The translations under genes were made by a program, and so were the position numbers. Under the pieces are notes generated by a model. The model worked only from the letters and a program-made list of their open reading frames with translations, made no database searches and was not told where the DNA came from. Source: Diogma glabrata (taxonomy: Eukaryota; Arthropoda; Insecta; Diptera; Cylindrotomidae). Taken from it: a stretch of 64,000 nucleotides of DNA. Positions within the stretch are counted from its first letter, which is position 1. Every line of letters starts with the position of its first letter. The stretch spans positions 246,773,666 to 246,837,665 of the forward strand of contig OY856188.1 of assembly GCA_963693315.1 (NCBI GenBank), in the 5' to 3' direction. Of the stretch, positions 46,101 to 59,879 are shown in pieces.

Positions 46101-47370
46101 TCAGATTAATATTTAAGAATGAGCTTAATTGAAACTTAATTTTGGTAAAAAATTAAAATATAATAAAATAATTTTGCGTACATTAGATTTAAAATAAAGA
46201 AATGGTTTCTGCTTTAACACTTCTGAAAAAATTCTGAAAAAATACTGAACTAAAAGTTTAGTGATCGGGTGGTTTAGTCTGATACGCGGCACTAACTGAA
46301 TACGGAACGTGTATCAACTTCTGGGCTCTTTAGTTTTACATCATTCAAGATGTTTTCAAATGAAATAACAAAATTTTGCTTGAATATTACAACGAAAAAT
46401 TATACAATCAGACCGCATCCATCCTGAATTTTAGCGCTAATCTCTCACCCACACTACTGTTAATTTTTGAAAAACGCAAAAACGTTATGTTCTATTAGAG
46501 TTAATCCCGCCCAAATTCTGTCAATAAAACAAAAAGCCGACAAATCAATATACATCTTTTGAAACTAGAAAAAAGTTAAAAGAAAATATAAATGAATTCA
46601 TAAAAATATTGAAAGCTTATTTACTAAATTAGAAGCTCTAATGTTTTTCAATTGTGTAAAGTACAACAAAACTCATAATAAAATTTAAGATTCATTTAAT
46701 TTCAAAATTCATGTTTTTTCACATTTTTTTTACCGTATAATAATAACCCATTTGTCTGCATATTTAATGTCTTACTTGCTTTTTATGTTCTTATATTATT
46801 TTTGGAAACAACCTTGTTTAGTAGACAATGAGATTCTCATCTCTAAAACGAAACTCATTTATATAAATTTGCAATCATCTAAATATGATATCATTTGTAG
46901 TATATACGAGTTTCTGTCTTCATTTGCATCGTGAATGCTTACAATATTATTATTATTTTTTCATATTATGATTATTGTTATTGCTATTATTGTTATTAAG
47001 ATTATAACAATTTAAAAAAAATGTACAACAAAGATAAAAAGCAAACAGCTAAAAGGGAAGAAAGTTATGAACAATAAAATTTCACAGTCAATTTAGAAAT
47101 GCAAAATGTTTTCTTACAAAAGATGGTCTACTAGACTTGTTAAATTGGTGTGAAATTTAAATGCAAAAAAAAATATTTAAGTAAAACTATGTCTAAAGAT
47201 TATTTAGTCAATAAATTTCGTTCACGTTGATATGCCGTTGTTTTCTGAGTTTTTCTCTCCTACGCCATAGCAGTTTATTGAAGTTATACTTCTTTGCGCC
47301 CGTTGTACACATTGGGATGGGATGTTGGTCGAGAAACCGCGTCACGCTGTTTTTTTACACTTCATGCTGT
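43200..47370. other. AT-rich intergenic sequence, no gene seen
   Basis: About 4 kb dominated by A/T runs. Open frames of 60-83 codons (such as 43216-43467, 43763-43987 and 46752-46934) have no motifs and amino-acid compositions typical of random AT-rich DNA. Confidence 0.5.
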
Positions 47371-47387
47371 ATGGTAATAAAGGTGAG

Positions 47388-47440
47388 ATTTCTAAATCAA
47401 TTATAGTAATTATTTTGTTTTTTATAATTGATTTAGAAAT
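47388..47440. repeat. 18-bp perfect inverted repeat within longer imperfect arms
   Basis: ATTTCTAAATCAATTATA (47388-47405) pairs perfectly with 47423-47440 around a 17-base loop. Imperfect pairing continues outward (AGGTGA at 47381 with TCACCT at 47450). Confidence 0.8.
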
Positions 47441-47975
47441 TTCGTCTTTATCACCTCAAAACATAAGGTTCAAATTTTTTTTGACTAAGAAAACTAAGAC
47501 AAATCGACGATAATCCGCAAACATTTTGTACAATGTGTATAATGGTCCAACTTGAGAGATGGGATAGTTTTTATCTCGAATAAAAGCCTTAATATTTTTT
47601 AATTGCGAATTAAATGGCAAATATGGATGGTTCAAAAGCAAACATTCAGATGGCAGCGTAAATTAATTAGTTTACTATCAAACCTGCTTTATCGACTTTT
47701 TAATCATCCGTGTAGGGCCCAAATAGACTATCACTTATGTTATTGAGCGATTATTTTGTTCCGGTGTTTTTTGCCGCAATGGCGCTGCAAAAGGGGGAAA
47801 GGAAAACAAATTCCAAAAAAATTATATGGGATTTCATACAAAACACAACTTTAATAGTTTTACGTATTATCTATGAAATTTCTCATTTTACTACAATTAA
47901 ATAATTTAAATTTCTTTATGAACTATTACTGACTATATATTAAGCATATTATATAATAGTGTATTATGCTACGAT

Positions 47976-48078
47976 CATGTAATGACGGTTATTAATACAC
48001 GAGCATTAACCGGGATACGAAACGAGCCGTAGGCAAGTTTCGTATGGTATATGCGAGTGTATTAATAACCATTACATG
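47976..48078. mobile_element. 103-bp foldback element
   Basis: Starts CATGTAATG and ends CATTACATG. Inner blocks GGTTATTAATACAC, GCAT and GATACGAAAC pair with their complements on the right around GAGCCGTAGGC. It resembles the foldback at 12,887 in style (paired blocks with GAG/CGAG bulges around a GA-rich centre) but shares no sequence with it. Confidence 0.8.
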
Positions 48079-48386
48079 AAAGTGGCATTCGCTATTTTTT
48101 CTACACCCGGTAAATAACGAAGAACGAAAATTACAACGTAAATTTCTATTTTCAAATTTCAAAGTTCAATTTTTTTTCCCATACGAAAATTTCAACAAAC
48201 GTCAAATGCATAGCATGTTTGATTGAAAAACTATGGGTTTCTTTCTATTGATTAAAAATCTGTATCGCAATAAAATCTGTTTCAAAATGAATATCATTAT
48301 AAAACGGATTTTGGTCATATAAGTGTATTTTTATAGTACGGGTGTAGAAAAAACATATTATTGCCTCTGTCCGTAAAACTAATACG

Positions 48387-50130
48387 AAAAATATGGAGGG
48401 GCTGAAAACTCACAGCTCTGAGATATCAAGACTTCGGTCTGGGTTAAGGATTTTGATATAGTTTTAGGCAAAAAACTTTTATGAGGACATGGTTTTTAGT
48501 TTTGGGCAGCGATGTATATCAAACATAACTCTTTGTTGAAGTACAAGTTTTTTATCTCTGTTTAAAAATTTATTACAAAACTAACACGAAACATCAATAC
48601 GTTGCCGGAAAATTATAATCAAAATTCTAAAAATATTGTTAAATTAAATAAAATCAAACTTTTTCAAAATTCCAAAAATATTCCAAATATTAGAATAAAA
48701 TCAAATATTTAAATATTTTCTAAATTCCAAAGATATTTCAAAAATTCTTAAAAATTGAAACTTTTTCCAAAATTCTAAACATATTGCAAAAATTATTACA
48801 AAATCGAAAATTCAAACTTTTTTCAAAATTCCAAAAATTATAATAATATCAAAAATTAAAAATTTTTCAAAATTCTAAAAATATTTCAAAAATTCTTACA
48901 AAATCAAAAATTAAAACTTTTTCCGAAATTCTAAAAATATTGCAAAAATTATTACAAAATCAAAAATACAAACTTTTTCAAAATTCCAAAAATATTTCAA
49001 AAACTACAACAAATTCAAAAATTTCCATGTCCAATTTCATTTTCAATTTCATTTACGTCATAAAAACAGCTACATTTTTTTCCCAAAATATTGGCTGAAA
49101 AATTAAATGAAATCATTTTTTGACACACTTGACATTATTTTTTGACAAACTTATAATGCCATAATTCTCTATAATAATAATAAAATATCCTGTCATACGA
49201 ACTAATAATTTTATTTTTTTCTAAAAAAATTGGGTAAAAAATAAATAAAAACCTTTCTTTTGACACACTTGACAACATTTTTTGACAAACTTATGATGCC
49301 ATAATTCTCAATAATAATAATAAAATTTCATTTCAAACAAACAATTTATTTTTTTCCAAAAAATTGGGTAAAAAACTAAATAAAAATCTTTTGACACACT
49401 TGACAACATTTTGTTGACAAACTTATAATGCCATAATTCTCAATAATAATAATAAAATTTCATTTCAAACAAACAATTTTATTTCCAAAAAATTGGGTAA
49501 AAAAAAAATAAAAATCTTTCTTTTGACACACTTGACAACACTTTTTTGACAAACTTATAATGCCATAATTCTCAACAATAATAATAAAACTTCATTTCAA
49601 ACAAACAATTAATTTTATATTTTTTCCAAAAAATTAGGTAAAAAAATAAATAAAAATCTTTCTTTTGACACACTTGACAACTTGTTTTTGACAAACTTAT
49701 AATGCAATAATCTAGTTTTTGATCTCACATACCAATCCCGACCATCAAGTTTTCTCCAAATTCAATGTTCCTACTCGTAATCACTTAAAATGAACGTTTT
49801 TTAAGCCAAAAATATGCAAATTTCCTTGTTTTGACACACTTAAAGATTTTTTTGACACACTTCCGGTACAGTTATCGAACACAGCGTCCTTTCGGACCTG
49901 TCCCTTGAGTATACCTATTTTTAGAAAAAAAAATTTTTGAAATACCTCCAGTAGTTTTCCCTGCAGCGTAGGTAATGACGGCCGGCCGTCAGACAGACAG
50001 ACATACATTTTTTTTTTTTGCTTTTTTAGAATCAGGAGGTCCTGAAACGTCGAGAAATGTCAAAAAAAGTGGGGGTAAGAATTTCACTTTGAGCTCATGA
50101 ATGTAATACTTAGGTCTTTCAGACCGAAGT
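48387..50130 (-). mobile_element. R24 interspersed repeat, copy 2
   Basis: Inverted relative to copy 1. The 5' end (ACTTCGGTCTG on the minus strand) is at 50130 and the 3' end at about 48387. Five internal units containing the GTCAAGTGTGTCAAAA motif are visible (49,130-49,700), against about three in copy 1 and two in copy 3. The ~60-bp array follows at 48,640-49,020. Non-coding. Confidence 0.8.
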
Positions 50131-50178
50131 AATAGGTTCAATTTTTCTTACAACTTTGTATGGGAAATTTTAGCAACT

Positions 50179-51626
50179 ACTTCGGTCTGAAAGACCTAAG
50201 TATTACATTCATAGCTCAAAGTTAAATTCTTACCCCTTCTGTTTTTGGCATTTCTCGACGTTTAAGGACCTACTGATTCTAAAAAAACAAAAAAAAAATG
50301 TATGTCTGTCTGTAGGTCGGTCGGCCGCCAGTCCGTCATTACGCTGCAGGGAAAACCGCTGGGGGGATTTCAATTTTTTTTTTTCTAAAAATAGGTATAC
50401 TCAAGGGACAGCTCCAAAAGGACGCTGTGTTCGATAACTGTACCGGAAGTGTATCAAAAAAATCATTATGTGTGTCAAAAATAGCAAACTTTCATATTTT
50501 TGGCTTAAAAAACGTTCATTTTAAGTGATTACGAGTTGGAACATTAAATTTGGAGAAATCTTGATGGTTGATTATTGCATTATAAGTTTGTCAAAAAATG
50601 ATGTCAATTGTGTCAACAGCAAGGTTTTTATTTATTTTTTACCCAATTTTTTTAGAAAAAAATTAAATTAATAGTTTGTATGACATGAAATTTTATTATT
50701 ATTATAGAGAATTACGGCATTATAAGTTTGTCAAAAAAATAATGTAAAGTGTGTCAAAAAATGATTTCATATATTTTTTTAGCCAATTTTTTGGAAAAAA
50801 ATGTAGCTGTTTTTATGACGTAAATGTAATTGAAAATGAAATTGGACATGGAAATTTTTGAATTTGTTATAGTTCTTGAAGTATTTTTGGAATTTTGAAA
50901 AAGTTTGTATTTTTGGTTTTGTAATAATTTTTACAATATTTTTAGAATTTCGGAAAAAGTTTTAATTTTGGATTTTGTAAGAATTTTTGGAATATTTTTA
51001 GAATTTTGAAAAAAAATTTATTTATGATTTTATTATAATTTTTGGAATTTTGAAAAAATTTTCAATTTTTGATTTTGTAATAATTTTTGCAATATTATTA
51101 GAATTTTGGAAAAAGTTTGAATTTTTGGATTATTATCGGAATTTATAAAAAGTTTAAATATTTGATTTCATTCTAATTTTTGGAATTTTTAAAAAAGTTT
51201 TAATTTTTGATTTTGTAATAATTTTTGCAATATTTTTAGAATTTTGGAAAAGTTTAAATTTTTAAGAATTTTTGGAATATCAGAATTTAAGAAAAGTTTA
51301 AATATTTGAATTTATTCTAATTTTTGGAATATTTTTGGAATTTTGAAAAAGTTTGATTTTATTTAATTTAACAATGTTTTTGGAATTTTGATTATGATTT
51401 TCCGGCAACGTATTGATGTTTCGTATTAGTTATGTAATAAATTTCTAAACAGAGATAAAAAAATACTTGTACTTTAACAAAGAGTTATGTTTGATATACA
51501 TCGCTGCCCAAAACTAAAAACAATTTCCTCATAAAAGTTTTTTGCCGAAAACTATATCAAAATCCTTAACCCAGACCGAAGTCTTAATATCTCAGAGCTC
51601 GAGATTTCAGTCCCTTTACATTTTTT
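50179..51626 (+). mobile_element. R24 interspersed repeat, copy 3
   Basis: Same orientation as copy 1, starting ACTTCGGTCTG and ending near 51626 where the terminal sequence has drifted (TCCCTTTACATTTTTT). It has two GTCAAGTGTGTCAAAA-type units, one of them altered. It faces copy 2 across a 48-bp spacer (50131-50178), making a long inverted repeat. Confidence 0.8.
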
Positions 51627-51639
51627 AATTGAAATTACA

Positions 51640-53331
51640 ACTCATCCATTGGAGGTCGGGATAATTTTGTAAAACCATGGATTAGTTATTCATTTTTTGT
51701 ACGAATAAAAGCACAAGTACCTTTCTATCGGACCCAGCAATTACCTTTTCACTTTACCGAGTAACGAATGGATGCTGGGTAAGTTTTCATCTGCTGTAAC
51801 GACTAGCTCATTTTCGTGCAAATTTTTCTTCGAGATTTTCCAAATTTTTCGTTGTTGTAGGGTGTGAACCTACTCCAAATTTATTCGTTTCCAAAATAGC
51901 TGTAACATTTGTGTCATTTGTTTCCATTGGGATAAACGATCAACTGGAAATTTACAGATGTCCGGTTCTATTATGCTGGTAATAGCAGTTCCTGTCAAGA
52001 AATGATACAGAGCTCCAAGTCATTTGGATCTGATTACATTTCCGATATCAGCCTTGAATTCAAATGTCATGATTTTTGATCCTATGATTTTCTTCAAATG
52101 ATTTTTGAATATGTTTAGCCCAGATTCCCAGAATCCTCCATAGTTTGGTGTTTCTGGAAGAATAAAATTCCATTTTATTCCGGATTCTGCACAAAAATTA
52201 CTTATTTCATTTTCCTTTGAATAGTTTTCCAATTCTATTAATTTATTGTGTGCGCCAACAAAATTGGTGCCATTGTCACTCCAAAGTAGTGAGTTTTTTC
52301 CTCGTCTTCTTAAAAATCGCTTAAGGCAAGCTATAAATGAATCAAATGGAGCATCCTCGACCACCCATCCACCCTCTTAATGAATCGCCTCTGTTACAAA
52401 ACATACAAAGGCATAGACTCAAACTTTGCTATAGGTATCCTTCGTTGATTCGGTATTGTGAAATGTTCTTATAAAATAGACTCGATCGGCAGGTAGCTCT
52501 CCCATCAGTTGAGCTAATGTTTTTGGATTAGATCTACCGCAAGAAATGAAATTCTGTATCATCTTAACTAGATTTTTTCCACTTAAAAGTCAATATTTTT
52601 GACGTATTGATGATAATGTCGATTGAACACCACCATGTAATAGTTTGTTGTGTTCGTGTCTAATTAATATTGTAGTAAAATTATGTTTTGGCAACAATAT
52701 TTGGTGTTTTTGATCAAAACACAATGAGATTTAGTCTATTCTGCCACCAACTCTCAACAAACCGTCTGAATCGATACATCGTTACTAGTTTATTGCTATT
52801 TCTTGGTAATTGTTGTCCTGATTTTAAAATTTCTATTTCGTTCATAAATTCCGAATGTGGAACGATTTTCACTAAATATTTAAGTGCATTTGACAATTCA
52901 ATTGGATCCAAAGCACTAAATTTTTTATCTAATTTTGATTTCTTTTTTAAATCGCTTGCAAAACATTTCCAATATGCAACTACATATACGAAATAATTTT
53001 GAATGAATGAACTAAAATCTTCAGTTGAAAAAATATTTCTGTGTGCCATATTTACAAATACAAATTCTTCCTTTTTTCTGTCAGGTAATTCTACGGGTTC
53101 TATAAATTTATTAGGCCAATTTTCTTCGAAGTTAAACAAAAAGGATGGACCATTGAACCATTGAAAATTATTCTTTAATTCCGCTGGCATGGTACCTCTA
53201 GACACTAGACAAAACATCGGGAGAATTATTTCTGCTATTTAAATTTCGCCATGACATTTTTGTGATACGTTCTTGAATTTGACATATACGATTTGAAACA
53301 TATGGTTTTGAGCACGACGGCACGCTTGAAT
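51640..53331 (-). pseudogene. BEL/Pao pol, 3' part (end of RNase H to integrase)
   Basis: On the minus strand, from 53331 downward, SKPYVSNRICQIQERITKMS then the AELKNNFQWFNGPSFL motif (about 53,140-53,185) mark the segment between RNase H and integrase of BEL/Pao elements. The integrase core follows at 52364-52020, with SDNGTNFVGA (catalytic Asp) and FILPETPNYGGFWESGLNIF (catalytic Glu), a signature of this superfamily. Several frameshifts and stops separate the blocks. The sequence after 52,020 to about 51,640 is probably its 3' part. It continues the sequence at 56256 across a nested insertion. Confidence 0.85.
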
Positions 53332-53429
53332 CAGTCCTTAAATACTATTTTGGATTTTTGAGATCAATTAAACTCAAGTAAGTAAAGAAGTAATTGGAAT
53401 ATTTTCAATTCAATGGTATGGTTTGAAGT

Positions 53430-53600
53430 TTCTCAGAAAAAAACTACAATTCACATTTTACGTGTTTCGGATCGGATTCGAACCTACCCTCGTCAGTGCC
53501 CAGCTCGAATCCTTGGGCAGACACGCTATCGATTACGCCGTTGAGGCGATGACAATTTCAAAGTTGAAACTTCTTCATCACTTAATTATTTTTTACTTAA
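53430..53600 (-). repeat. tRNA-like SINE sequence, copy 1
   Basis: On the minus strand it contains GGCGTAATCGATAGCGTGTC, like the D-arm/A-box of tRNA-Arg, and GGTTCGAATCC (53474-53484), a perfect B-box. The acceptor stem is not formed and the spacing is stretched, so it is not a working tRNA. Ends in an A-rich tail toward 53346. Confidence 0.75.
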
Positions 53601-53956
53601 GTTGAATTTTTCCACTGTCATTAGACTCCATATTATGGAAATGCTTTTACATTATATGGGAGTTTTTGCATTAAATTTCTAGACAATACTTTGTGTGAAT
53701 ACGTAGAATGGGGAACATTTCTATTCTAATTAACATCCTAAGTCACGATTGTATAGTCATTATTGATTGTTTCCAATCAATGTGAAATCAATGGCTGACA
53801 CTTGGTCAATTTGTAGTTCTATATGTATTAACATTAGACTACATTAAAGGGATTTAAATTTTATTTTGGATTTTTGAGATCAATTAAACTCAAGTAAGTA
53901 AAGAAGTAATTGGAATATTTTCAATTCAAAGGTATGGTTTGAAGTTTCTCAGAAAA

Positions 53957-55662
53957 ATATTGCGACGCTGATGCATAGGCTGACTTCACCACAGCTCTGG
54001 AAACATAGTGTTCTGGATATATAATGAGCTAATATCCATAAAATACTTTAATTAAAAGCTAACCAATATTATGGACTTCGTAGTTCTAATAATAAAAATA
54101 TTAAAGCAGGGAGTAGTATCCCAACAAACATAAATTCTGTTGTACGAGAAGAATTAAACAAAAATTTTATCGGAAGTGACAAAGCGGAAGTTAGGATGCA
54201 GAACTGTTGTAAACCGTACTAAATGTGTATGTACCAAATTTCATCCAACTCGATTATCAGGTACAGAAGTTATTGAGCTTCCAAAATAACAGGTGCTTGG
54301 AGGACCCCCTACCACTTTGTTCACTATCGCTAAAAAAACTAATCAGTTTCTTGCCATACATATTTGCATCTTTTGCAGTGTAATCAAAATTACTTAACGA
54401 ACGAATGTTGTATGCTCCCAACAAACATTGAAAAAATGATGACACAGTAAACAGGTGTTCGGGAGACCACTTATCCCAATATTGTCCAAAAACTAATCAG
54501 TTCCTTGTCATTTAAGTTTCCATCCTTTTCCAAAGTGTCATTAGAATTGATTAATGAATGAAGTCTGTATGCTCCCAACAAACTTTAAAAACAAAGTGTG
54601 ATAAGTCAGCAGTTGTATGGTAGACCCCCCGCCACTTTGATCAATGTGTCCCAAAAGATAATAATTATCTTCTTACACTAATTGGAACCCTATTCCATAA
54701 GTTTCATCATAATCACTTCATTATTGTAGGCTGTAGTGTGCATAAAGACACTAAAAAAACTTCTAAAAAGTACAAAAAAAATTTTTTTACCGGAAGTGAA
54801 AAACCGGAAGTTGGGATGCAGAACTATTGTAAACCGTACTACATGCTCATGTACCAAGTTTCATCCAATTCGCTTATCAGGTACAGAAGTTATAGAGCTT
54901 TCAAAAAAACAGGTGCTCCAGGGACCCCCCACCACTTTGTTCACTATCGCTCAAAAACTAATCAGTTCTTTGTCATACATGTTTGCGTCTTTTTCCAAAG
55001 TGTCATCAAAATTCATTCACGAATGAATGTTTTATGCTCCCAACAAACATAAAAACTTTGTGGAAAAAAACCACCTGTTGTATGGTGGACCCCCCAACCC
55101 TTTATCCAATGTGCTCCAAAAGCTGATAAAATCTTTCTCATGTTATTTAAAAGCTTTTCGCAACGTTTCATGAAAATCGATCGGTAATTGTAGGCTACAG
55201 TAGGGATAAACACCTGAAAAAAAAACTTTTTAACCGGAAGTGACAAACCGGAAGTTGGTATGCAGAAACATTGGAAACAGTACTTAAACCTTATATACTA
55301 AGTTTCAATAAGATCATAGCCCGGAATCAGAAGTTATTCAAGATTTAAACTTAGAGGTGTTCGGGAGACCCCCCGCCATTTTGTCCAAATTTGAAATGAA
55401 TCCAGATCTTCCATTTTCAAGTGAACCTGCATCATTTGCCAAAGTTTCATCAAGATCCTATGCAGAAAACTCACCCACCCAACCACCCACCCACCCACCC
55501 ACCCACCCACGCACACACAGACGTACACCAAAATTTTTTTTGGCTATTTAGATAGAGGATGGTCCAAAACAAAAGATAAAATAAAATTTGGGGTATGTAA
55601 GATTTTTTTTTTTCACGATAGCTTGCATTACTTCTCACAATTTAAAATTGTGGTGAAGTAAT
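53957..55662 (+). mobile_element. E repeat, copy 1 (tandem-structured)
   Basis: Starts near TGCGACGCTGATGCATAGGC and ends in a hairpin (55627-55662). Inside, modules containing CCGGAAGTGA-AAACCGGAAGTTG, AGGTACAGAAGTTAT, GACCCCCC-CACTTTG and CCAAAGTGTCAT repeat about three to four times at 430-620-bp spacing. The right part has a (CCCA)n run (55,480-55,510) and TGGCTATTTAGATAGAGG. It has no coding sequence. Other copies lie at 59080-59877, 61265-61400 and 61852-62036. Confidence 0.7.
55627..55662. repeat. Terminal hairpin of E copy 1
   Basis: ATTACTTC and CACAATTT pair with AAATTGTG and GAAGTAAT, with a slight bulge. It forms the right end of the element, next to resumed SINE sequence. Confidence 0.8.
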
Positions 55663-55779
55663 AAACTACAATTCACATTTTACGTGTTTCGGATCGGATT
55701 CGAACCTACCCTACGCACAAACTCCCATATAATGTAAAAGCATTTCCATAATATGGAGTCTAATGACAGTGGAAAAATT

Positions 55780-56045
55780 CAACTTAAATAAAAAATAATT
55801 AAGTGATGAAGTAGTTTCAACTTTGAAATTGTCATCGCCTCAACGGCGTAATCGATAGCGTGTCTGCCCAAGGATTCGAGCTGGGCACTGACGAGGGTAG
55901 GTTCGAATCCGATCCGAAACACGTAAAATGTGAATTGTAGTTTTTTTCTGAGAAACTTCAAACCATACCTTTGAATTGAAAATATTCCAATTACTTCTTT
56001 ACTTACTTGAGTTTAATTGATCTCAAAAATCCAAAATAAAATTTA
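55780..56045 (+). repeat. tRNA-like SINE sequence, copy 2
   Basis: Inverse of copy 1. Head from about 55,831, A-box-like segment at 55,845-55,865, B-box GGTTCGAATCC at 55900-55910, then a unique body and an A-rich end (CCAAAATAAAA). A truncated third piece with a B-box (inverse, 55696-55706) adjoins E copy 1. Confidence 0.75.
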
Positions 56046-56255
56046 AATCCCTTTAATGTAGTCTAATGTTAATACATATAGAACTACAAATTGACCAAGT
56101 GTCAGCCATTGATTTCACATTGATTGGAAACAATCAATAATGACTATACAATCGTGACTTAGGATGTTAATTAGAATAGAAATGTTCCCCATTCTATGAA
56201 TTCACACAAAGTATTGTCTAGAAATTTAATGCAAAAACTCCCAGTCCTTAAATAC

Positions 56256-57410
56256 GTTTCTTGGACATCTATATTTAATGAATCCTTAACCTTTGTTACT
56301 AATTGAGATAAAAGCAAAGCAGTATTTAGTTCTAATCTGGGAATGGAAACTACTTTATGAGGAGCTATACGGGGTTTGCTACATAGAAGATTTATGGAGA
56401 TTTTATGTTTATTAGTTATGCATCTTACATAGACACAAGCGCCATAAGCCTTTTGTGATGCATCGGAAAAACCGTGAATTTCAATTCTATCTGCATTTGT
56501 AGGCATAGCAAATTTTTTATATTTATTTCGTTTAATATTGGAAAATTATTAATAAACTGTTCCCAAACAATTTGAAAGTTAGTAGGAATTAATCCAACGC
56601 ATGCGGTCTAACTAATCCATACTTGTTGTATTTCTAATGTTGCAGTTACAACAGCAGGTGCTACAAGACCTAAAGGATCAAATAATTTTGCTATATTTCA
56701 CCATAATATTCTTTTAGTAATGGGAACATGACGTTGTGCTATCTGAACATTAAAGTTGAATTCATCTGTCTTCCGAAAACTATATCAAAATCCTTAACCC
56801 AGACCGAAGTCTTGATATCTAAGAGCTGTGAGATTTCAGCCCCTCCATATTTTTAATAATTGACTTTTTAGTTCTAAGTTCTCTTCACTGATATCGTTAC
56901 TACTGCCCAAGAAATCATCTAAGTAAAATTTTTCTATTGTTGCTTTGTAAGATAAAGGAAACTTATCCTTTTCATCTATGGCTAGCTGTACAAGGGATTT
57001 TGTCGCTAAGTACGGAGCAGGTGATGTAACATTTGTAGCGGTTTGCAGTTCAAATTCCTTCATATCATCATATTGACCTTCGCGCTACAATATTTTTTGA
57101 AACGGGTATGCTCATTACAAACTTTTATATGTCGATAAATTTTTTCTACATCGGTAATAAATACATATAGTTATACATACGAAATATGACAGAAAAAAGA
57201 TGATTCTGCACTACTGTACCAACCAGTAGCACATCGTTCAAAGATAGTTTTAACGTTGTTTTCGTCGAAGCGTCGAAAACTACCAGCAACTTTGTGGATG
57301 TACCATCTAATTTGAAAACTGCCTGGTAAGGAAGAAAATACTGCAAAGAACTATTCTGATTTATTTGACAAAGCTTCTTATGACCTAAATTTTTATACTC
57401 ACGCATAAAA
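56256..57410 (-). pseudogene. BEL/Pao pol, reverse transcriptase and RNase H
   Basis: From 57410 downward on the minus strand come FKLDGTSTKLLVVFDASTKT and LSLNDVLLVG (start of RT, 57,220-57,310), FYLDDFLGS (catalytic YLDD equivalent, about 56,915), KLFDPLGLVAPAVV (about 56,650-56,700), and RNase H beginning GFSDASQKAYGACVYVR (about 56,430-56,480). Homology stops at the TSD at 56255 and resumes at 53331. A 90-bp piece of R24 (56766-56854) interrupts the RT, and frames change at several places. Not functional. Confidence 0.88.
56766..56854 (+). mobile_element. R24 3'-end fragment
   Basis: About 90 bp matching the last bases of R24 copies (AACTATATCAAAATCC, then CAGACCGAAGTCTTGATATC, then CCCCTCCATATTTTT). 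It lies within BEL reverse transcriptase. As the fragment stops at the same right end as the other copies, it helps fix that terminus. Confidence 0.85.
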
Positions 57411-58995
<1,585 letters not shown>

Positions 58996-59079
58996 TCAGG
59001 ACCAACTTCTGGCCATATATTTTAAAGAAACAATCAATTTGTTTGCGGCTGAAAAACTTCTACTTTTGTTTGATTGATA

Positions 59080-59877
59080 AGATTTGAATTCATTTCAAAT
59101 TTGCACAAAGTCTCCCAAAAACCTCTAAGTTTAAATCTTAAATAACTTCTAAGCCCAGCTTAAGATCTTATGGAAACTTGGTATATAAGATTTTAGTACT
59201 GTTTTCAATATTTGGTATGCAGCAACCTTCGGTTTGTCACTTCCAGTTTAAAATTTTTGTACAGGTGTTTATACTGCAGCCTTAAAATACCAATCGATTT
59301 GCATGAAACGTTAATAAAAGCTTCCAAGTAACATGAGAAAGATTTTATCAGCGTTTGGAGTACATAGGATAAAGAGTTGGGGGTCCACCCAATGGAGTTT
59401 TCAATGTTTGTTGGGAGCATACAAAATTTGTTCGTGAATGAATTCTGATGACACTTTGGACATAGATGCTTATATGTATGGCAAGAAATTGATTAGTTTC
59501 TGAGTGATAGTGAACAGAGTAGTGGGAGGTCCCACGAGCACCGGCTTTTTTGGAAAGCTCAATAATATCTGTACCTGATAATCGAATTGGAGAAAACTTG
59601 ATACATAAACTTTTATTACGGTTCACAGCAGTCCTGCATCCCATTTTCCGGCTTGTTACAGCCATTAAAATTTTTTTTTTACTTTTTCTCGTGCAACAGA
59701 ATTTATGTTGGTTGGGATACTACGCTTTCTATAATATCAATATATTTAGCACTAGGCAAGATCTATAACATTAGTTAGCCACTAATTAAAGTATTTGATG
59801 AATATTAGCTCACTATATATCCAGAACACTATGTTTCCAGAGCTGTGGTGAAGTCAGCCTATGCATCAGCGTCGAAA
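59080..59877 (-). mobile_element. E repeat, copy 2
   Basis: Minus-strand copy, from TTCGACGCTGATGCATAGGC at 59877 through the GTACAGATATTATTGAGC, GGTGGACCCCC-like and CCAAAGTGTCATCAGAATTC modules to about 59,080. It lacks the right-end hairpin. It is shorter than copy 1 because it holds fewer internal modules. Confidence 0.75.
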
Positions 59878-59879
59878 TA

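Larger units (their letters stand above)
53346..56241. mobile_element. Nested 2.9-kb insertion in the BEL element, with 14-bp target duplication
   Basis: CAGTCCTTAAATAC flanks the insert on both sides (53332-53345 and 56242-56255), and BEL coding sequence resumes across it. The insert is built from a ~600-bp unit present head to tail on the left (53346-53669, then 53665-53956) and inverted on the right (55,712-56,241). E-repeat sequence (53957-55662) is inserted in the middle. The unit contains tRNA-like SINE sequence. A 14-bp duplication is typical of LINE/SINE target-primed insertion. Confidence 0.75.

Noticed and set aside
47270..47310. Second 18S fragment (GCCCGTTGTACACA)
   Set aside because: Only about 14 bases match the 18S piece and the flanks differ; chance or part of an inverted repeat.
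55334..55551. Pro/His- or Gly/Val-rich short ORFs
   Set aside because: Generated by the (CCCA)n run in the E repeat.
55831..55925. Functional tRNA gene (perfect B-box)
   Set aside because: The acceptor stem does not form, the arms are stretched, and the same sequence recurs in inverted copies with a body and A-rich tail, as in a SINE.
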